A DNA stretch of 64,000 nucleotides from Usitatibacter palustris (GTDB taxonomy: Bacteria > Pseudomonadota > Gammaproteobacteria > Burkholderiales > Usitatibacteraceae), in assembly GCF_013003985.1 (NCBI RefSeq), contig NZ_CP053073.1, positions 806,001-870,000 on the forward strand. Direction: 5' to 3'. The notes below the pieces were generated by a model that was given only the letters and a program-made list of their open reading frames with translations, was not told the DNA's origin and did no database searches. A program made the position numbers and the translations under genes. Numbering within the stretch: the stretch's first letter is position 1; each line of letters begins with the position of its first letter. Of the stretch, positions 36,121 to 46,718 are shown piece after piece.

Positions 36121-37905
36121 TCAGAAGGCCTCGTCCCACGGGATGCTCAGGCGCGTTGCGCTGTTGATCATCCCGACCATGCTGTAGGTCTGCGGGAAGT
36201 TGCCCCACAGCTCGCCGGTTTCGGGATGGGCGTGCTCCGCGAAGAGGCCCAGGCGCGTGCGCCGCGCGAGCGTGGCTTCGAAGAGCGCGCGGGCTTCATC
36301 GCGCCGCCCGAGGCTCGCGAGCGCATCGATATACCAGAACGTGCAGACCAGGAACGCGTGCGTCGGCGCGCCGAAGTCGTCGGCCTCGGCGTAGCGGAAG
36401 ATGAAGTCCCCACGGCGGAGGTCCTTGCCGATGGCATCGACCGTCGAGGCGAAGCGCGGGTCGTCAGCCCGCAGGAACCCCAGCTCGTGCAGCAGGAGCA
36501 GGCTCGCGTCGAGCTCCTCGCCGCCAAACGAGGAGGTGAACGCCTGGCGCTTGCCGCTCCAGGCGCGCTCGCTGATCACGGCATGCACGCCGTCCGCGGC
36601 GCTGCGCCAATACCGCGCGCGCTCGCCGATGCCCAGGCGGGCGGCGATCTTCGCGAGCCGGTCGCAGGCCACCCAGCACATGAGGCTCGAGAACGTATGG
36701 ACGCGCGCCGACCCGCGCAATTCCCAGAGGCCGGCATCCGGCTGGTCGTGGGCCGCGAGCGCCCGATCGCCGAGCACTTCGAGCTGGCGGAAGAGGCCCG
36801 CGTCGGCGACGGACATGAGCCGCCGGTCGAAGAAGGCGTGCGTCGCGGCCAGCACCGCCGAGCCGTAGACGTCGTTCTGGACCTGCGCGGCCGCCTGGTT
36901 GCCCACGCGGACCGGTCCCATGCCGCGGTATCCCGGAAGGGACGCGAGCTCCTTTTCGGGAAGCTCCGGCGAGCCGCTGATGCGATACACGGGCTGCAGC
37001 GCGCCCCGCGCCTGCGAGGCCACGTTGATGATGTAGCCGATGTAGCGTTCCATCGTGCGCGTTGCATTGAGGCGGTTGAGCGCGTTCACCACGAAATAGG
37101 CGTCGCGCAGCCAGCAGAAGCGGTAGTCCCAGTTCCTGCCGCTGCCCGGTGCTTCGGGAATCGACGTCGTGAAGGCCGCGATGACGGCGCCGGTGTCGTC
37201 GTACGCGGCAAGCTTCAGCGTGATGGCGGCGCGGATGATGTCGTCCTGCCATTCGAAGGGAATCGAAAGGTCCCGAACCCAGTCGTGCCAGTAGTCGAGG
37301 GTGAGCTCGTGGAAGCGCCTTGCGGTCTCGGCCACACCGCCCTGGAGCGTTTCGTCCGGGCCGATGAGGAAAGCGACCGTATTGCGAAGGGAGAAGGTCG
37401 ATTCCTCCAGGACGGCGGTGATCGAGCAATCCGTCGTCACGCGCAACGTGTAGTCGGTGCCGACGAAGCGCACGTGGTTGGTGCCGGCGGTGGTCCGCGG
37501 TCGCTCGCGCCCGTACTCGCTCGCCGGACGCAGCAACATTCGCACGCGCGGGCTGCCCGCCACCGGCCGCACGATGCGCACGAGCTGCGCCGGGCAGAAA
37601 AGGCGTCCGAACTGGCGGAAGCGGGGCGCGAAGTCGACGACCTCCACGATGCCGCCATGCTTGTCGTGCAACCGCGTGAGAAGAACCGGTGAATTGGGCG
37701 CATAGGCCTGCTCGGCGTGCGCGAAGTCCTCGAGGTCCACCGCGAAGTAGCCGAAGTCGTCGGCCCCGCCGCGCTCGCGCAGGAGCGAGCAGAACTGCGC
37801 GTCGGCGTCGAAGCGCGGGAAGCAGGCCCATACCAGCTCCGCGCGGTTGTCGACGAGGGCGCCGATGCTCGAGTTTCCGATCAGGCCGAGCTCGAGATCC
37901 CTCAC
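36121..37905 (-). CDS. Glycoside hydrolase family 15 (trehalase/glucoamylase-like)
   Basis: 594 residues from a GTG overlapping the otsB stop (GTGA); an in-frame ATG further up lies inside otsB. N-terminal DLELGLIGNSSIGALVD, NWDYRFCWLRDA in the barrel, and candidate catalytic Glu in FGGEELDAS and ETGELWGNFPQTYS match GH15. The linkage to otsA-otsB suggests trehalose turnover or an alpha-glucan substrate. The specificity cannot be read from sequence. Confidence 0.88.
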   Translation of the reverse strand: MRDLELGLIGNSSIGALVDNRAELVWACFPRFDADAQFCSLLRERGGADDFGYFAVDLEDFAHAEQAYAPNSPVLLTRLHDKHGGIVEVVDFAPRFRQFGRLFCPAQLVRIVRPVAGSPRVRMLLRPASEYGRERPRTTAGTNHVRFVGTDYTLRVTTDCSITAVLEESTFSLRNTVAFLIGPDETLQGGVAETARRFHELTLDYWHDWVRDLSIPFEWQDDIIRAAITLKLAAYDDTGAVIAAFTTSIPEAPGSGRNWDYRFCWLRDAYFVVNALNRLNATRTMERYIGYIINVASQARGALQPVYRISGSPELPEKELASLPGYRGMGPVRVGNQAAAQVQNDVYGSAVLAATHAFFDRRLMSVADAGLFRQLEVLGDRALAAHDQPDAGLWELRGSARVHTFSSLMCWVACDRLAKIAARLGIGERARYWRSAADGVHAVISERAWSGKRQAFTSSFGGEELDASLLLLHELGFLRADDPRFASTVDAIGKDLRRGDFIFRYAEADDFGAPTHAFLVCTFWYIDALASLGRRDEARALFEATLARRTRLGLFAEHAHPETGELWGNFPQTYSMVGMINSATRLSIPWDEAF

Positions 37906-38654
37906 GATGCGCCCGCCGCGTGCGCGAACCGCCGCGCGTAATCCTCGAGCCAATGGCGCGCCGCTTGCGCATCGGGCACGCGCCAGCGTGCGCGCGTCGG
38001 ACCGTCGCCGATCTTCACGGAATGGCCGCCGAGCCGCGCCACGGCCTCGAACCCGTCCTCGTCGGTGCGATCGTCGCCCACGAACACGGGGATCCGCCCC
38101 GCGAAGGGCGCCTCTCGCATCAGTTGGAGCACGGCCGTGCCCTTGTTGTGGGCCGCGGGCTTCGCTTCATAGACGTAGTGTCCCGAGATCACTTCGTAAT
38201 CGTCGCCTAGTTCGTGCGCCGCCCGCTTGATCGCGGCCTCGGCATCGGCTGCGTGGCCGGGCCGATCCCGATAGTGGAGCGCGAAGTTCGAGCCTTTGTC
38301 CTCGAGGACGAAGCCGGGGTTGGCGTGCACGACCGCATCGAGGGCCGCGGCGACGTGGTCGAAGGCGGCGCGGCGCGGGCCCGCGGGCAAGGCCGCCACG
38401 CGGCCCGTGCGGACTTCCGCGCCATGCTGGCCGGCGGCGGGCAGCTCCAGCGGGGCGAAGAGGCGATCGAGGTCGGCGATGCTGCGCCCGCTCACGAGTG
38501 CGAGCGCGCCGCCCGTGGCATCGCGCAGGTTCTCGAGGAGGCCGCGCAATCCGGGCTCGACCCTCACGGCGGCCGGATGGCCCGCGAGGTCGACCAGCGT
38601 ACCGTCGACATCGAGGAAGAGCGCCCAGCCGGGCTGCGGGTCAGGAACCGTCAT
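37902..38654 (-). CDS. otsB: Trehalose-6-phosphate phosphatase
   Basis: 250 residues. HAD-family motifs: FLDVDGTLVDLAGHP (nucleophile Asp near residue 14), LVSGR, and GDDRTDEDGFEAV. It removes phosphate from trehalose-6-phosphate. The ATG overlaps the otsA stop by four bases, and the stop overlaps the GH15 start. Confidence 0.94.
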   Translation of the reverse strand: MTVPDPQPGWALFLDVDGTLVDLAGHPAAVRVEPGLRGLLENLRDATGGALALVSGRSIADLDRLFAPLELPAAGQHGAEVRTGRVAALPAGPRRAAFDHVAAALDAVVHANPGFVLEDKGSNFALHYRDRPGHAADAEAAIKRAAHELGDDYEVISGHYVYEAKPAAHNKGTAVLQLMREAPFAGRIPVFVGDDRTDEDGFEAVARLGGHSVKIGDGPTRARWRVPDAQAARHWLEDYARRFAHAAGAS

Positions 38655-40912
38655 CGTTCCGCGGACCCCCGCAGTCCGATGACGCGCACCCCGCGCCGCG
38701 CGCCGGCGAGGCGGCGGCGATGGCGCATCCGCGAAGCATCGAGGAGCATGCGGCCGGCCCAGCGATAGACGTTGAACTCCTGCACCAGGCTGCGCATGCT
38801 GCGCATGCGGTCGCGCTGCTCGGCCGGGTTCATCGACAGCGCGAGACGAAGTGCCGCGGCGCATTGCTCGGTGTCGTAGGGATTCACGATCAGCGCTTCC
38901 ATCAACTCGCGCGAGGCGCCCGCAAATTGCGACAGGATCAGCACGCCGCGCTCGTCGTCGCGCGCCGCCACGTATTCCTTCGCGACGAGGTTCATGCCGT
39001 CATGCAGGCTCGAGACGAAGCAAACGTCGGCGCCCCGATACAGCGCGTAGACACGGCGCGCGTCGTGATGCTCGATGCGCAAGGTGATCGGCGGGCATCC
39101 GGGAGAGCCGAAGCGGTTGTTGATTCGTTGGGCCGCGGCGCGCACGCGCGCGTCGAGCGATTGGTACTCCTCGATCGAGGAGCGGCTCGGCGCAGCCACC
39201 TGGACGAACGTGAAATGACCGACCCAGTGCGGCTCGAGCTCGAGCAGCCGCTCGATGGCCGCGAAGCGCTCGAGGATGCCCTTGGTGTAATCGAGGCGGT
39301 CCACGCCGATGCCGACCTTCGTCTCGAGCGGCACTCCGAGCTCGCGGCGCAGGTCCGCGCCGCACTGGGCCACGTCCGGCAGGCCGGCGAGCATCGCGGG
39401 CGGCCACTCGATGGAGATCGGGTAGCGGTGCACCTCCGTCGCTTCACCGCCCAGCGAGATCGACGAGGTTTCGCGGTCGACGCGCGCCTCGAGGTAGCGA
39501 CCCACGGTGTCGAGGAAGTTGTTGCAGTGGAACTGCGTGTGGAACCCGAGGATCGACGAGCCCAGCAGGCCCTCGAGGAGCTCGCCGCGCCACGGGCAAA
39601 GCCCGAACGCCTCCGGGTTGGGCCAGGGAATGTGCCAGAAAGTGATGATCGTGGCGCCCGGCAACTTCTCGCGGATCATGCGGGGGAGCAGGGCGAAGTG
39701 GTAGTCCTGCACGAGGACGATCGGGTTGCTCGTGCGTGACTCCTGGACCACCGCGTCGGCGAAGCGGCGGTTGACCGTGCGGTACTGCTCCCAGTCGGTC
39801 GCGCGGAACACGGGCCGCGTGTGCGCGATGTGGCATAGCGGCCACAGGCCCTCGTTGGCGAAGCCGTAGTAGTAACCCTCTTCCTCGGCCTTCGAGAGCC
39901 ATACGCGGCGCAGCCGGTAGGCGGGGCTTTCGGGCGGGACCTGGATCCGGTCGCTGGAATCGACCACGTCGCGGTCGGCGTTTCCCGAGCCGTGCGCGAT
40001 CCACGTTCCCGAGCACGCCCGCATCACGGGCTCGAGCGCGGTCACCAGGCCGCTCGCCGGCCGCTGCACCTGGATGCCGCCGCTCGCTCGCACGTGAATG
40101 TACGGTTCGCGATTGGAGACGATAAGGATCTCCTCGCCCTTCAGGTCCTCATGGAGGATCGCGCGCAGCGACTCGGGCCCCCAGCTCACTTGCGACTCGT
40201 CGCGCGTGCGCCGCTCGGCCTCGAGGTCGCGCACAAGCGCTGCCAGGTCGCGGGCGATGGGCTGGAGCTCGCGCGCACGCGTCTCGGGCGCGAGGGCCAT
40301 CGCCTGCCCGCGGATGAGTGCCTTGATGCCCGCGACCCAACCTCTCCACGAGATCTCCGCGATCACCACCGTGATGAGGGCGACCACCGCGCCGATCGCC
40401 GCGAACAGGTAGATGAGGTACGTACGCGTATCCGCGCTGCGCCGCTGGATGAAGCTCATGTCGTGCACGATCAGCAGCTCGCCCAGGCGCTGGCCATCGA
40501 CCTCGAGCGGACTCGCGGCGACATGCAGCGTGCCGCTGGGCTCGACGAGGATCCGGCCGGTCTTCTCGGGCTCGACTCCGGCCGGCGGGCAGACCGCGTT
40601 CTGGGGCAGCGTGGGCGTGCGGTAGACCAGCGCGCGATGGTTGTCGCAGAACCCGATCGCGAACAGGCGCTCGTCCTGCAGGATGCGGTTGAAGAACGCT
40701 TCCACGCGCAGGACGCGCGCTTCGTCGCGACCCTTTTGCCCGAGCAGCTCGACGAGGGGCTCCTGCACGGCGGTGGCGATGAGCTTTGCCCGGATGTCCA
40801 CGTCGCGAACGAACCAGCGCAGTGTGAGCTGGTCGACTAGGGGGGCCACCACGTAGGCGATGAGGCCCAGCGCGATCGCAAGCGGAATGAGGAATCGAAG
40901 CGACAGTCTCAT
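38651..40912 (-). CDS. otsA: Trehalose-6-phosphate synthase with N-terminal membrane sensor-like module
   Basis: 753 residues, about 280 more than a plain OtsA. A first transmembrane helix (about 7-27) is followed by an extracytoplasmic domain of about 135 residues, a second helix (about 165-187), and a HAMP-like linker. The GT20 domain starts near 255 ([15 protein letters not shown]) and shows [49 protein letters not shown]. It joins UDP-glucose and glucose-6-phosphate. The layout of the front part is that of a sensor kinase, which suggests that synthesis responds to an outside signal at the membrane. Confidence 0.92.
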   Translation of the reverse strand: MRLSLRFLIPLAIALGLIAYVVAPLVDQLTLRWFVRDVDIRAKLIATAVQEPLVELLGQKGRDEARVLRVEAFFNRILQDERLFAIGFCDNHRALVYRTPTLPQNAVCPPAGVEPEKTGRILVEPSGTLHVAASPLEVDGQRLGELLIVHDMSFIQRRSADTRTYLIYLFAAIGAVVALITVVIAEISWRGWVAGIKALIRGQAMALAPETRARELQPIARDLAALVRDLEAERRTRDESQVSWGPESLRAILHEDLKGEEILIVSNREPYIHVRASGGIQVQRPASGLVTALEPVMRACSGTWIAHGSGNADRDVVDSSDRIQVPPESPAYRLRRVWLSKAEEEGYYYGFANEGLWPLCHIAHTRPVFRATDWEQYRTVNRRFADAVVQESRTSNPIVLVQDYHFALLPRMIREKLPGATIITFWHIPWPNPEAFGLCPWRGELLEGLLGSSILGFHTQFHCNNFLDTVGRYLEARVDRETSSISLGGEATEVHRYPISIEWPPAMLAGLPDVAQCGADLRRELGVPLETKVGIGVDRLDYTKGILERFAAIERLLELEPHWVGHFTFVQVAAPSRSSIEEYQSLDARVRAAAQRINNRFGSPGCPPITLRIEHHDARRVYALYRGADVCFVSSLHDGMNLVAKEYVAARDDERGVLILSQFAGASRELMEALIVNPYDTEQCAAALRLALSMNPAEQRDRMRSMRSLVQEFNVYRWAGRMLLDASRMRHRRRLAGARRGVRVIGLRGSAER

Positions 40913-40965
40913 GGGCTACCTCGCTTGCGTCACTCGAATGCAGGCGGTGGGCCGGCCGCCTGCCG

Positions 40966-41547
40966 CTACGAGACGGTGTGCAGCCTCGAATTTGCCGACA
41001 CGTGCTGCTTGAGGAACTCCATCTGGTCGGCGAGGATGCGGCGGTTGGCGAGGATCAGGAATTCCGCGCGGTTGGGCACGTAAGGCGCGTAGATCAGCTG
41101 CATGTGCGCCTCTTCCGGCGTGCGGCTGCCCTTCTTCTGGTTGCACGCCCGGCACGCGGTCACGACGTTCATCCACGTGTCCCGGCCGCCGCGCGACATC
41201 GGCATGATGTGGTCGCACGTGAGCTTGTAATGGGAGAAGTGGCCCGAGCAGAAACCGCAGATGTACTTGTCGCGGTGGAAGAGCTCGCGGTTGTTGAGCG
41301 GCGGGACCGAGTTGAAGCCCTTGAACGCGAGGGCCTTGCCCTTGATCGCGATGATCGAATTCGAGGTGATGCTGGAGCGCTCGCCGGTGAGATGGGAGCG
41401 CCCGCCCCAGACCGTGAAGGCCTCGCGGCCCATTTCCCAGGCCACGCGTTCCTTGGCGTAATACCAGACCGCCTGCTGCCAGGTGATCCAGCGATGCGGG
41501 ACACCGTGGGTGTCCAGGGTAAGGATGAGCGGCAGGCTGCGATTCAT
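40966..41547 (-). CDS. HNH endonuclease
   Basis: 193 residues. Zinc-binding pairs C97-x2-C100 and C132-x2-C135 frame the HNH core CDHIMPMSRGGRDTWMNVVTAC (Asp112, His113, Asn127). Stand-alone HNH proteins of this size are common in bacteria and mostly uncharacterised. No phage or restriction genes are nearby. It is divergent from ppa. Confidence 0.88.
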   Translation of the reverse strand: MNRSLPLILTLDTHGVPHRWITWQQAVWYYAKERVAWEMGREAFTVWGGRSHLTGERSSITSNSIIAIKGKALAFKGFNSVPPLNNRELFHRDKYICGFCSGHFSHYKLTCDHIMPMSRGGRDTWMNVVTACRACNQKKGSRTPEEAHMQLIYAPYVPNRAEFLILANRRILADQMEFLKQHVSANSRLHTVS

Positions 41548-41647
41548 GGGGCTCGAGAGCTTTTTCCTGTGAAATCGAAGACTTGGATTATCCTGCTCAC
41601 AACTTGCTCCAATTTATCAAATTTCCCTTGCTAGTGCTCGCTTACAC

Positions 41648-42190
41648 ATGAACCTCGACCGCGTGACCTCGGGCCGCAAGCTGCCCAACGACATCAACGT
41701 GATCATCGAGATCCCGGCCCATGCCGACCCGATCAAGTACGAGGTCGACAAGGCCACCGGGGCGCTCTTCGTCGACCGGTTCCTGTCGACCGCCATGCAC
41801 TACCCCTGCAACTACGGGTACATCCCCCACACGCTGTCCGATGACGGCGACCCGACGGACGTGTTGGTGGTTACACCCTTTCCGTTACATCCCGGCGTCG
41901 TCGTGGCCTGCCGGCCCATCGGGATGCTCGCGATGACCGACGACGCGGGCGGGGACACGAAGCTCCTCGCCGTGCCCATCGACAAGCTCACGCCGCTGTA
42001 TCGCTCCGTTGAAACCCCGCGCGACCTGGCCCCGGAAACCCTCGCGCAGATCCAGCACTTCTTCGCGCACTACAAGGATCTCGAGCCGGGCAAGTGGGTG
42101 AAGGTCGAGGGGTGGCTGGGGCCTGAGGAAGCGAAGAAGGAAATCACGCGCAGCGCCAAGCGCTACGCCGCGCAGAAGAAGAAGCGCTAG
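41648..42190 (+). CDS. ppa: Inorganic pyrophosphatase
   Basis: 180 residues, the family I length. Metal-binding [11 protein letters not shown], preceded by NYGYIPHT and followed by KWVKVEGW, is diagnostic. It hydrolyses pyrophosphate to drive biosynthetic reactions. The M48 protease gene follows after 3 bp on the same strand. Confidence 0.96.
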   Translation: MNLDRVTSGRKLPNDINVIIEIPAHADPIKYEVDKATGALFVDRFLSTAMHYPCNYGYIPHTLSDDGDPTDVLVVTPFPLHPGVVVACRPIGMLAMTDDAGGDTKLLAVPIDKLTPLYRSVETPRDLAPETLAQIQHFFAHYKDLEPGKWVKVEGWLGPEEAKKEITRSAKRYAAQKKKR

Positions 42191-42193
42191 CCG

Positions 42194-43660
42194 ATGGTCC
42201 GCGTCGCCAAGCTCGTCGCCCTCGTGGTGGCCATCCCCATCGCGGGCTACCTGATCGGGACTTATGCGCAGCGCTCGGCCGAGAAGCGCTTCCAGGTGGC
42301 GCTCGAGAAGGTCACCATCCCGGCCGTTCGCGCGAAACTCCCCGATACCTTTGCCGAGTACTGCGGCGCCGCGGCGTTCGATATCGACCGCAAGGTCAGC
42401 GACGATTGCGGTTCGCGTCCCCACATCGCGCGGCTCAAGGTGCTCAGCTTCAGCGCGCTGCTCGCGGGCCTGCTCCTGCTGGGCGCGATCGCGCTGGCCG
42501 CGCGCGCGGCGGCCAACGACCGCAACCTGCTGCTGCGGCTCTTCGCGCCGGGCATTCGCATCGTCCTCTACGCGCTGTTCGGACTGATCCTGGTGCAGGG
42601 CTTCATCGCGTCTTACGGATTCATGGTGCTCGAGTCGGCGTTGATCGGTCGCGTGCACATCTTCGTCGTGCTGGCGATCGGGCTGGGCGCGCTGCTCGGT
42701 TCGTTCACGATGTTGCGCGCGGGGCTCTCCATCTCGAAGCGCGCGACCTCCACCGTGATCGGCGAGGCGGTGCATCGCAAGGACCAGCCGCTGGTGTGGA
42801 AATTCGTCGATCGCCTGGCCGAGCGCCTGAAGGCCACGCCGCCCAAGAACATCGTCGTGGGACTCGATCCCACCTTCTATGTGACGAGCGCGGACGTGAT
42901 CGTGCGTCCGAAGGGCTTTCCGCACCAGCAATCGACCATGTACCTGTCGCTGCCGCTGATGCGCATCCTCACGCTGCCCGAGCTCACCGCCGTGATCGGC
43001 CACGAGCTGGGGCATTTCCGCGGCGAGGACACCAAGTTCAGCCTGGGTTTTTATCCGGTATACGCCGGAACCGGGCGCGCGCTCGCGGCCCTGGAGTCGC
43101 ACAGCTTCGAGGGCGGCTGGCAATCGCTCGCACTCTGGCCCGGTGTCGCGGTGCTCGGATTCTTCTACGAGGCCTTCGCGCAGGCGGAGAGCGCCATCGG
43201 CCGCGATCGCGAGCTGGAAGCCGACAAGTGCGGCGCCTCGGTCGCGAATGCGGAAGCCATCGCCACGTCGCTGCTCAAGGTGGGCGCGTATGCCCCGGCG
43301 TGGGGAGACGTGCAGCAAACAATCGCAGAGTCGATCCAGGGCAAGGGGATGTGCCCGCCGAACGCGAGCCTCGCCTTCGTGCAGAAGGCGCTCTCCGGAC
43401 CCGTGCCGAAGGTCGACGACGTCGCGATGGAGGATGCCATCGCGCATCCGACCGACAGCCACCCACCGACGATCGATCGCATCCGCGCGCTGAAAGTCGA
43501 TCTCACCGCCATCCGCGCAAAGGCGCTCGTGGTCGACCCCGCGGCGAGCTCGGTGAAGCTCTTCGTGGGCGCCGACCAGATCGAGGAGCGATTGACGGAG
43601 ATCGAGCGCCAGATGATCGCCGACTACCTGCAGAACGGCGGGTACGACGAGGACGAGTAG
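42194..43660 (+). CDS. M48-family membrane metalloprotease
   Basis: 488 residues. Hydrophobic helices lie near 5-22, 85-105, 120-142 and 155-175. The zinc motif is HELGH (His270, Glu271, His274), with the third ligand region RELEADKCGA near 340. HtpX/Ste24-like layout; usually involved in quality control of membrane proteins. Converges on the FtsX-like gene with a 2-bp gap. Confidence 0.88.
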   Translation: MVRVAKLVALVVAIPIAGYLIGTYAQRSAEKRFQVALEKVTIPAVRAKLPDTFAEYCGAAAFDIDRKVSDDCGSRPHIARLKVLSFSALLAGLLLLGAIALAARAAANDRNLLLRLFAPGIRIVLYALFGLILVQGFIASYGFMVLESALIGRVHIFVVLAIGLGALLGSFTMLRAGLSISKRATSTVIGEAVHRKDQPLVWKFVDRLAERLKATPPKNIVVGLDPTFYVTSADVIVRPKGFPHQQSTMYLSLPLMRILTLPELTAVIGHELGHFRGEDTKFSLGFYPVYAGTGRALAALESHSFEGGWQSLALWPGVAVLGFFYEAFAQAESAIGRDRELEADKCGASVANAEAIATSLLKVGAYAPAWGDVQQTIAESIQGKGMCPPNASLAFVQKALSGPVPKVDDVAMEDAIAHPTDSHPPTIDRIRALKVDLTAIRAKALVVDPAASSVKLFVGADQIEERLTEIERQMIADYLQNGGYDEDE

Positions 43661-43662
43661 CG

Positions 43663-46023
43663 CTACTCGCTGGCGAGCGCCTCGCGCGCCGGTTTGCGTA
43701 GAGCGCGCGACAGCGTGAAGTGCACGACCAGCGCGATCACCAAAGCGCCGGCGGCGAGCAACGCGAGACCCTCGTACGAAAATTGCATCGGTACCTCGAC
43801 GCGCAGGAGCATGCGCTCGGCCGAATCGAGGAGCTTGCGTGAAATCACCAGGGATACGGCCACCGCGAGCGCGATGCTCGCGAGCAGGATGGCGCCCGCT
43901 TCGATGAGGAAGATCGCAGTGATGCGAGACGGCAGCGCTCCCAGCGCGCGAAGAATCCCCGTTTCGCGCGATCGCTCGAGGACATTGAAGGCAGTCGTTG
44001 CCGCGAGGACGATCGCGCCGACCAATGCCGCCGCGAGCGCCACCAGCCGCACGAGATTGCCCACCACGTAGAAGTGCTCGTCGAGCGACTCGCGCACCTG
44101 CACGCGCGTGACGATCTGCGAGGGCGTGCGCCGTGCGTCGAGGAACGCCTGGTCGAGGCGGTTCGCGAGCTCCGTCACGGGAACGCCGTCGGACTTCACG
44201 CGCACCGAGGACGCGGCGTCGCCCAGCCTGGTGACGTTCTCGAAAGCCGGGGAGGGTGCGAACACGGCGGGCGATCCGATCTGCTCGACGAGACCCACGA
44301 TGCGAACAGGTGTCTCGCGCTCGCGAAAGCGCAGCCGCACTTCGCTGTCGACCTGGACCTGCGGGTGCGGCGTCTGCACCGCGCGCGTGGCAAGCACTTC
44401 GTCGATCGCGCCGGGCGCGGGCGCCCTGCCGGCGACGACCGGCAGCTTGAAGAGGCGCGAATCGGGCGGATAGCCCTGCAGCGTGAAGCGCGCGGCTTCG
44501 ATCTCGACGCCGGCCGCGGCGGGCTTCGCGATCGTGACCGTTGCGCGACGCCACGCCTCGACGATCGCCACGCCCGGCACCTTCGCGGCGATCGCCTCGA
44601 GCTCGGCGGCGGGCGCGGGCTTTTGCATCAGGACGTCGACATCGTGCCCCTGATTCGCGAGCGAGCGGTCGATCGCGCCCATGAGGCTCTGGTAGTTGGT
44701 CTTCGTGACCAGCAGCAGCGCGCCGCCCGCGCCGAGCGCGATCACCATGACGAGCATTCGCCACGGCCGGCGGAACGTGTTGCGCAGCGCCAGCGTCCAG
44801 CGCATGCGGCCCGGAAACGCCAGCACGCGCGCCGCGAGCCGTGCCGTGACCGAAGGCGCGACGATGCCTGCGTCCTGGATCGCCGAACGTGCGGTCATGC
44901 GTGCGGCGCGGAGAATCGGAAGCGTCATTGCGACGAGCGGAATTGACGCGCCGATCAGGAGCTCGCGCCAGGCAAGCGCCGCGGGCACGGCCCAGCTCGT
45001 GATGTCGATGTTGAGTGTGGTCGCGGCCTGCCACGCGGCGAGCGCGCGGCCGAGGACGATGCCGAGCGGAAAGGCGAGGGCGAGCGCGATGACGAGCAAG
45101 GGGAGCGCCAGCGCGAGATACATCGCGGCGATCTGGCGGCTGCGGGCGCCGAGCGTCTTGAGGATCCCGACGATGCGCACCTCGCGCCGCATCCACGCCG
45201 AGGCGAGGTAGGCCGCGAGTGCCGCGCTGCACGTGAAGGCGATGCCCGAGAGGATTTCGAGCACGCGCAGCATCGCGTTCATCAGGAAAATGTGCGGATG
45301 CCTCGCGGGCAGCACCTCGACGCGGAATGCCGCCGTGCCGCGCTTGCGAAGCGTCTCGTTGAGCTGCGTGCCGAATTCGAAGGCCTCGCCCGTCGAGCCG
45401 CGGTAGTCCATCTTCACCAGCAATTGGTCGAGCGTCACGGCGTAGCCCAACTGCCGCGCAGCCTCGGGCGTGGCATAGCCGTAGAACATCTGCTCCTGCG
45501 TGCTGGGTGCGACCGTCGGGTCGTGCGCGAAGCCGGCGAAGGGAAGGCTTGCTGTCGTGCCGTCGAGGCGGCGCAGCTGCACCGGTCCCGGCCCGAGCAG
45601 CGATTCGCCGGACTGTTCGATGAAGATTCCCCCCTCGGCGTGCGTCCAGGCTTCGCCATGCCGGTGGATGACGTCGAGCTTGAGGCTCGCGAAATCATTG
45701 CGGATCGTGAGGACCATGGGCAGCCAGGCGCCGCCGCGTGCCGCGACGCGCGTGTAGATCACGCGGCGCCGGTCGACCGCCGTCACGCCATCCTCTGCGG
45801 CGACGGCCGTGAGGAGTGCATCGTCCGCGGAATCGAACCAGAGCGATAGGTCGGGCGCGCGGCCCGAGGCGTAGCTCACGGCGATCTCGCGCTCGAGGAT
45901 GGCGCGCGCATTGAGCGCCGCGACCACGCCGGCGATGCCCAGCACGAGGATGCCGAGCATCAGCGCGAGCTGCACGCGATAACGGCGCGCGTCACCGGCG
46001 ACCTTGCGCCACACCATCTTCAT
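43663..46023 (-). CDS. FtsX/MacB-like ABC permease (large, duplicated FtsX domains)
   Basis: 786 residues. An N-terminal helix and long periplasmic segment are followed by an FtsX domain (about 270-400). A second set begins near residue 435 (RTWRMLVMVIALGAGG-like segment), with a second periplasmic part and a closing three-helix FtsX domain (VLERSRETGILRALGALPSRI). This is the permease half of a LolCE/YtrF-like system that moves lipids, lipoproteins or peptides by mechanotransmission. The start overlaps the ATPase stop (ATGA). Confidence 0.88.
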   Translation of the reverse strand: MKMVWRKVAGDARRYRVQLALMLGILVLGIAGVVAALNARAILEREIAVSYASGRAPDLSLWFDSADDALLTAVAAEDGVTAVDRRRVIYTRVAARGGAWLPMVLTIRNDFASLKLDVIHRHGEAWTHAEGGIFIEQSGESLLGPGPVQLRRLDGTTASLPFAGFAHDPTVAPSTQEQMFYGYATPEAARQLGYAVTLDQLLVKMDYRGSTGEAFEFGTQLNETLRKRGTAAFRVEVLPARHPHIFLMNAMLRVLEILSGIAFTCSAALAAYLASAWMRREVRIVGILKTLGARSRQIAAMYLALALPLLVIALALAFPLGIVLGRALAAWQAATTLNIDITSWAVPAALAWRELLIGASIPLVAMTLPILRAARMTARSAIQDAGIVAPSVTARLAARVLAFPGRMRWTLALRNTFRRPWRMLVMVIALGAGGALLLVTKTNYQSLMGAIDRSLANQGHDVDVLMQKPAPAAELEAIAAKVPGVAIVEAWRRATVTIAKPAAAGVEIEAARFTLQGYPPDSRLFKLPVVAGRAPAPGAIDEVLATRAVQTPHPQVQVDSEVRLRFRERETPVRIVGLVEQIGSPAVFAPSPAFENVTRLGDAASSVRVKSDGVPVTELANRLDQAFLDARRTPSQIVTRVQVRESLDEHFYVVGNLVRLVALAAALVGAIVLAATTAFNVLERSRETGILRALGALPSRITAIFLIEAGAILLASIALAVAVSLVISRKLLDSAERMLLRVEVPMQFSYEGLALLAAGALVIALVVHFTLSRALRKPAREALASE

Positions 46024-46718
46024 GCGGCGGCCCGGTCGGAGGCGATGAGGCCGTCGCGCAACGACACGATGCGATGCGCAGCCTGCGCGAGATTCGGGTC
46101 GTGCGTGACGATGATCAGCGTCTTGCCCTGCGCCACGAGCTCGTCGAAGAGGCGCCCGAGGTCCGCGGCCGTTTCGCTGTCGAGATTTCCGGTCGGTTCG
46201 TCGGCGAGCAGGATCGGCGGATCGTTGGCGAGTGCCCGCGCGATGGCGGCGCGTTGCTGCTGGCCGCCCGAGAGCATGGAGGGAAGCTTGCGCGCCTGGT
46301 CCGCCAGGCCTACGCGTTCGAGGAGTGCGAGTGCGCGCGGCTCGCGGTCTCGCGGCGCGATCGTCGCGACGAGCTCCATCGCGAGCACGATGTTCTCGAC
46401 CACGGTGAGCGTGGGCAGGAGCTGGAAGAACTGGAAGACCACGCCGACATGGCGGCCGCGCCAGGGCGCGATCGCGCTCTCGGAGAGCCGCGTGAGGTCT
46501 TCGCCGGCGACGCGCACGGTGCCCGACGTGGGCCGGTCGAGTCCCGCGATGAGATTGAGCAGCGTGGACTTGCCGCTGCCCGATTTGCCCAGCACCGCGA
46601 CCGATTCGCCCGCGGGAACACTCAGCGTCAGGCCGCGCAGTGCCGGCCACGATTGTCCGCCGGGCATCGCATAGGTTCGCGAGACGGCATCGATCTCCAC
46701 CATCGGCCGCGCGCTCAT
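46020..46718 (-). CDS. ABC transporter ATP-binding protein, LolD/MacB type
   Basis: 232 residues. Walker A GKSGSGKST, Q-loop FQFFQLLPTLTVVEN, signature LSGGQQQR and Walker B ILLADEPTGNLD are those of the LolD/MacB class. It powers the FtsX-like permease encoded downstream. Its ATG overlaps the stop of the preceding small gene (ATGA). Confidence 0.93.
   Translation of the reverse strand: MSARPMVEIDAVSRTYAMPGGQSWPALRGLTLSVPAGESVAVLGKSGSGKSTLLNLIAGLDRPTSGTVRVAGEDLTRLSESAIAPWRGRHVGVVFQFFQLLPTLTVVENIVLAMELVATIAPRDREPRALALLERVGLADQARKLPSMLSGGQQQRAAIARALANDPPILLADEPTGNLDSETAADLGRLFDELVAQGKTLIIVTHDPNLAQAAHRIVSLRDGLIASDRAAA

Noticed and set aside
40966..41547. HNH gene as part of a phage or group I intron
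   Set aside because: No phage genes, intron structure or split host gene are visible; flanking genes are intact.
41885..45232. Minus-strand reading frame of 1115 codons opposite ppa and the M48 protease
   Set aside because: It runs through conserved genes on the other strand and is Arg/His-rich without family motifs. Long empty frames are expected in this GC-rich DNA.
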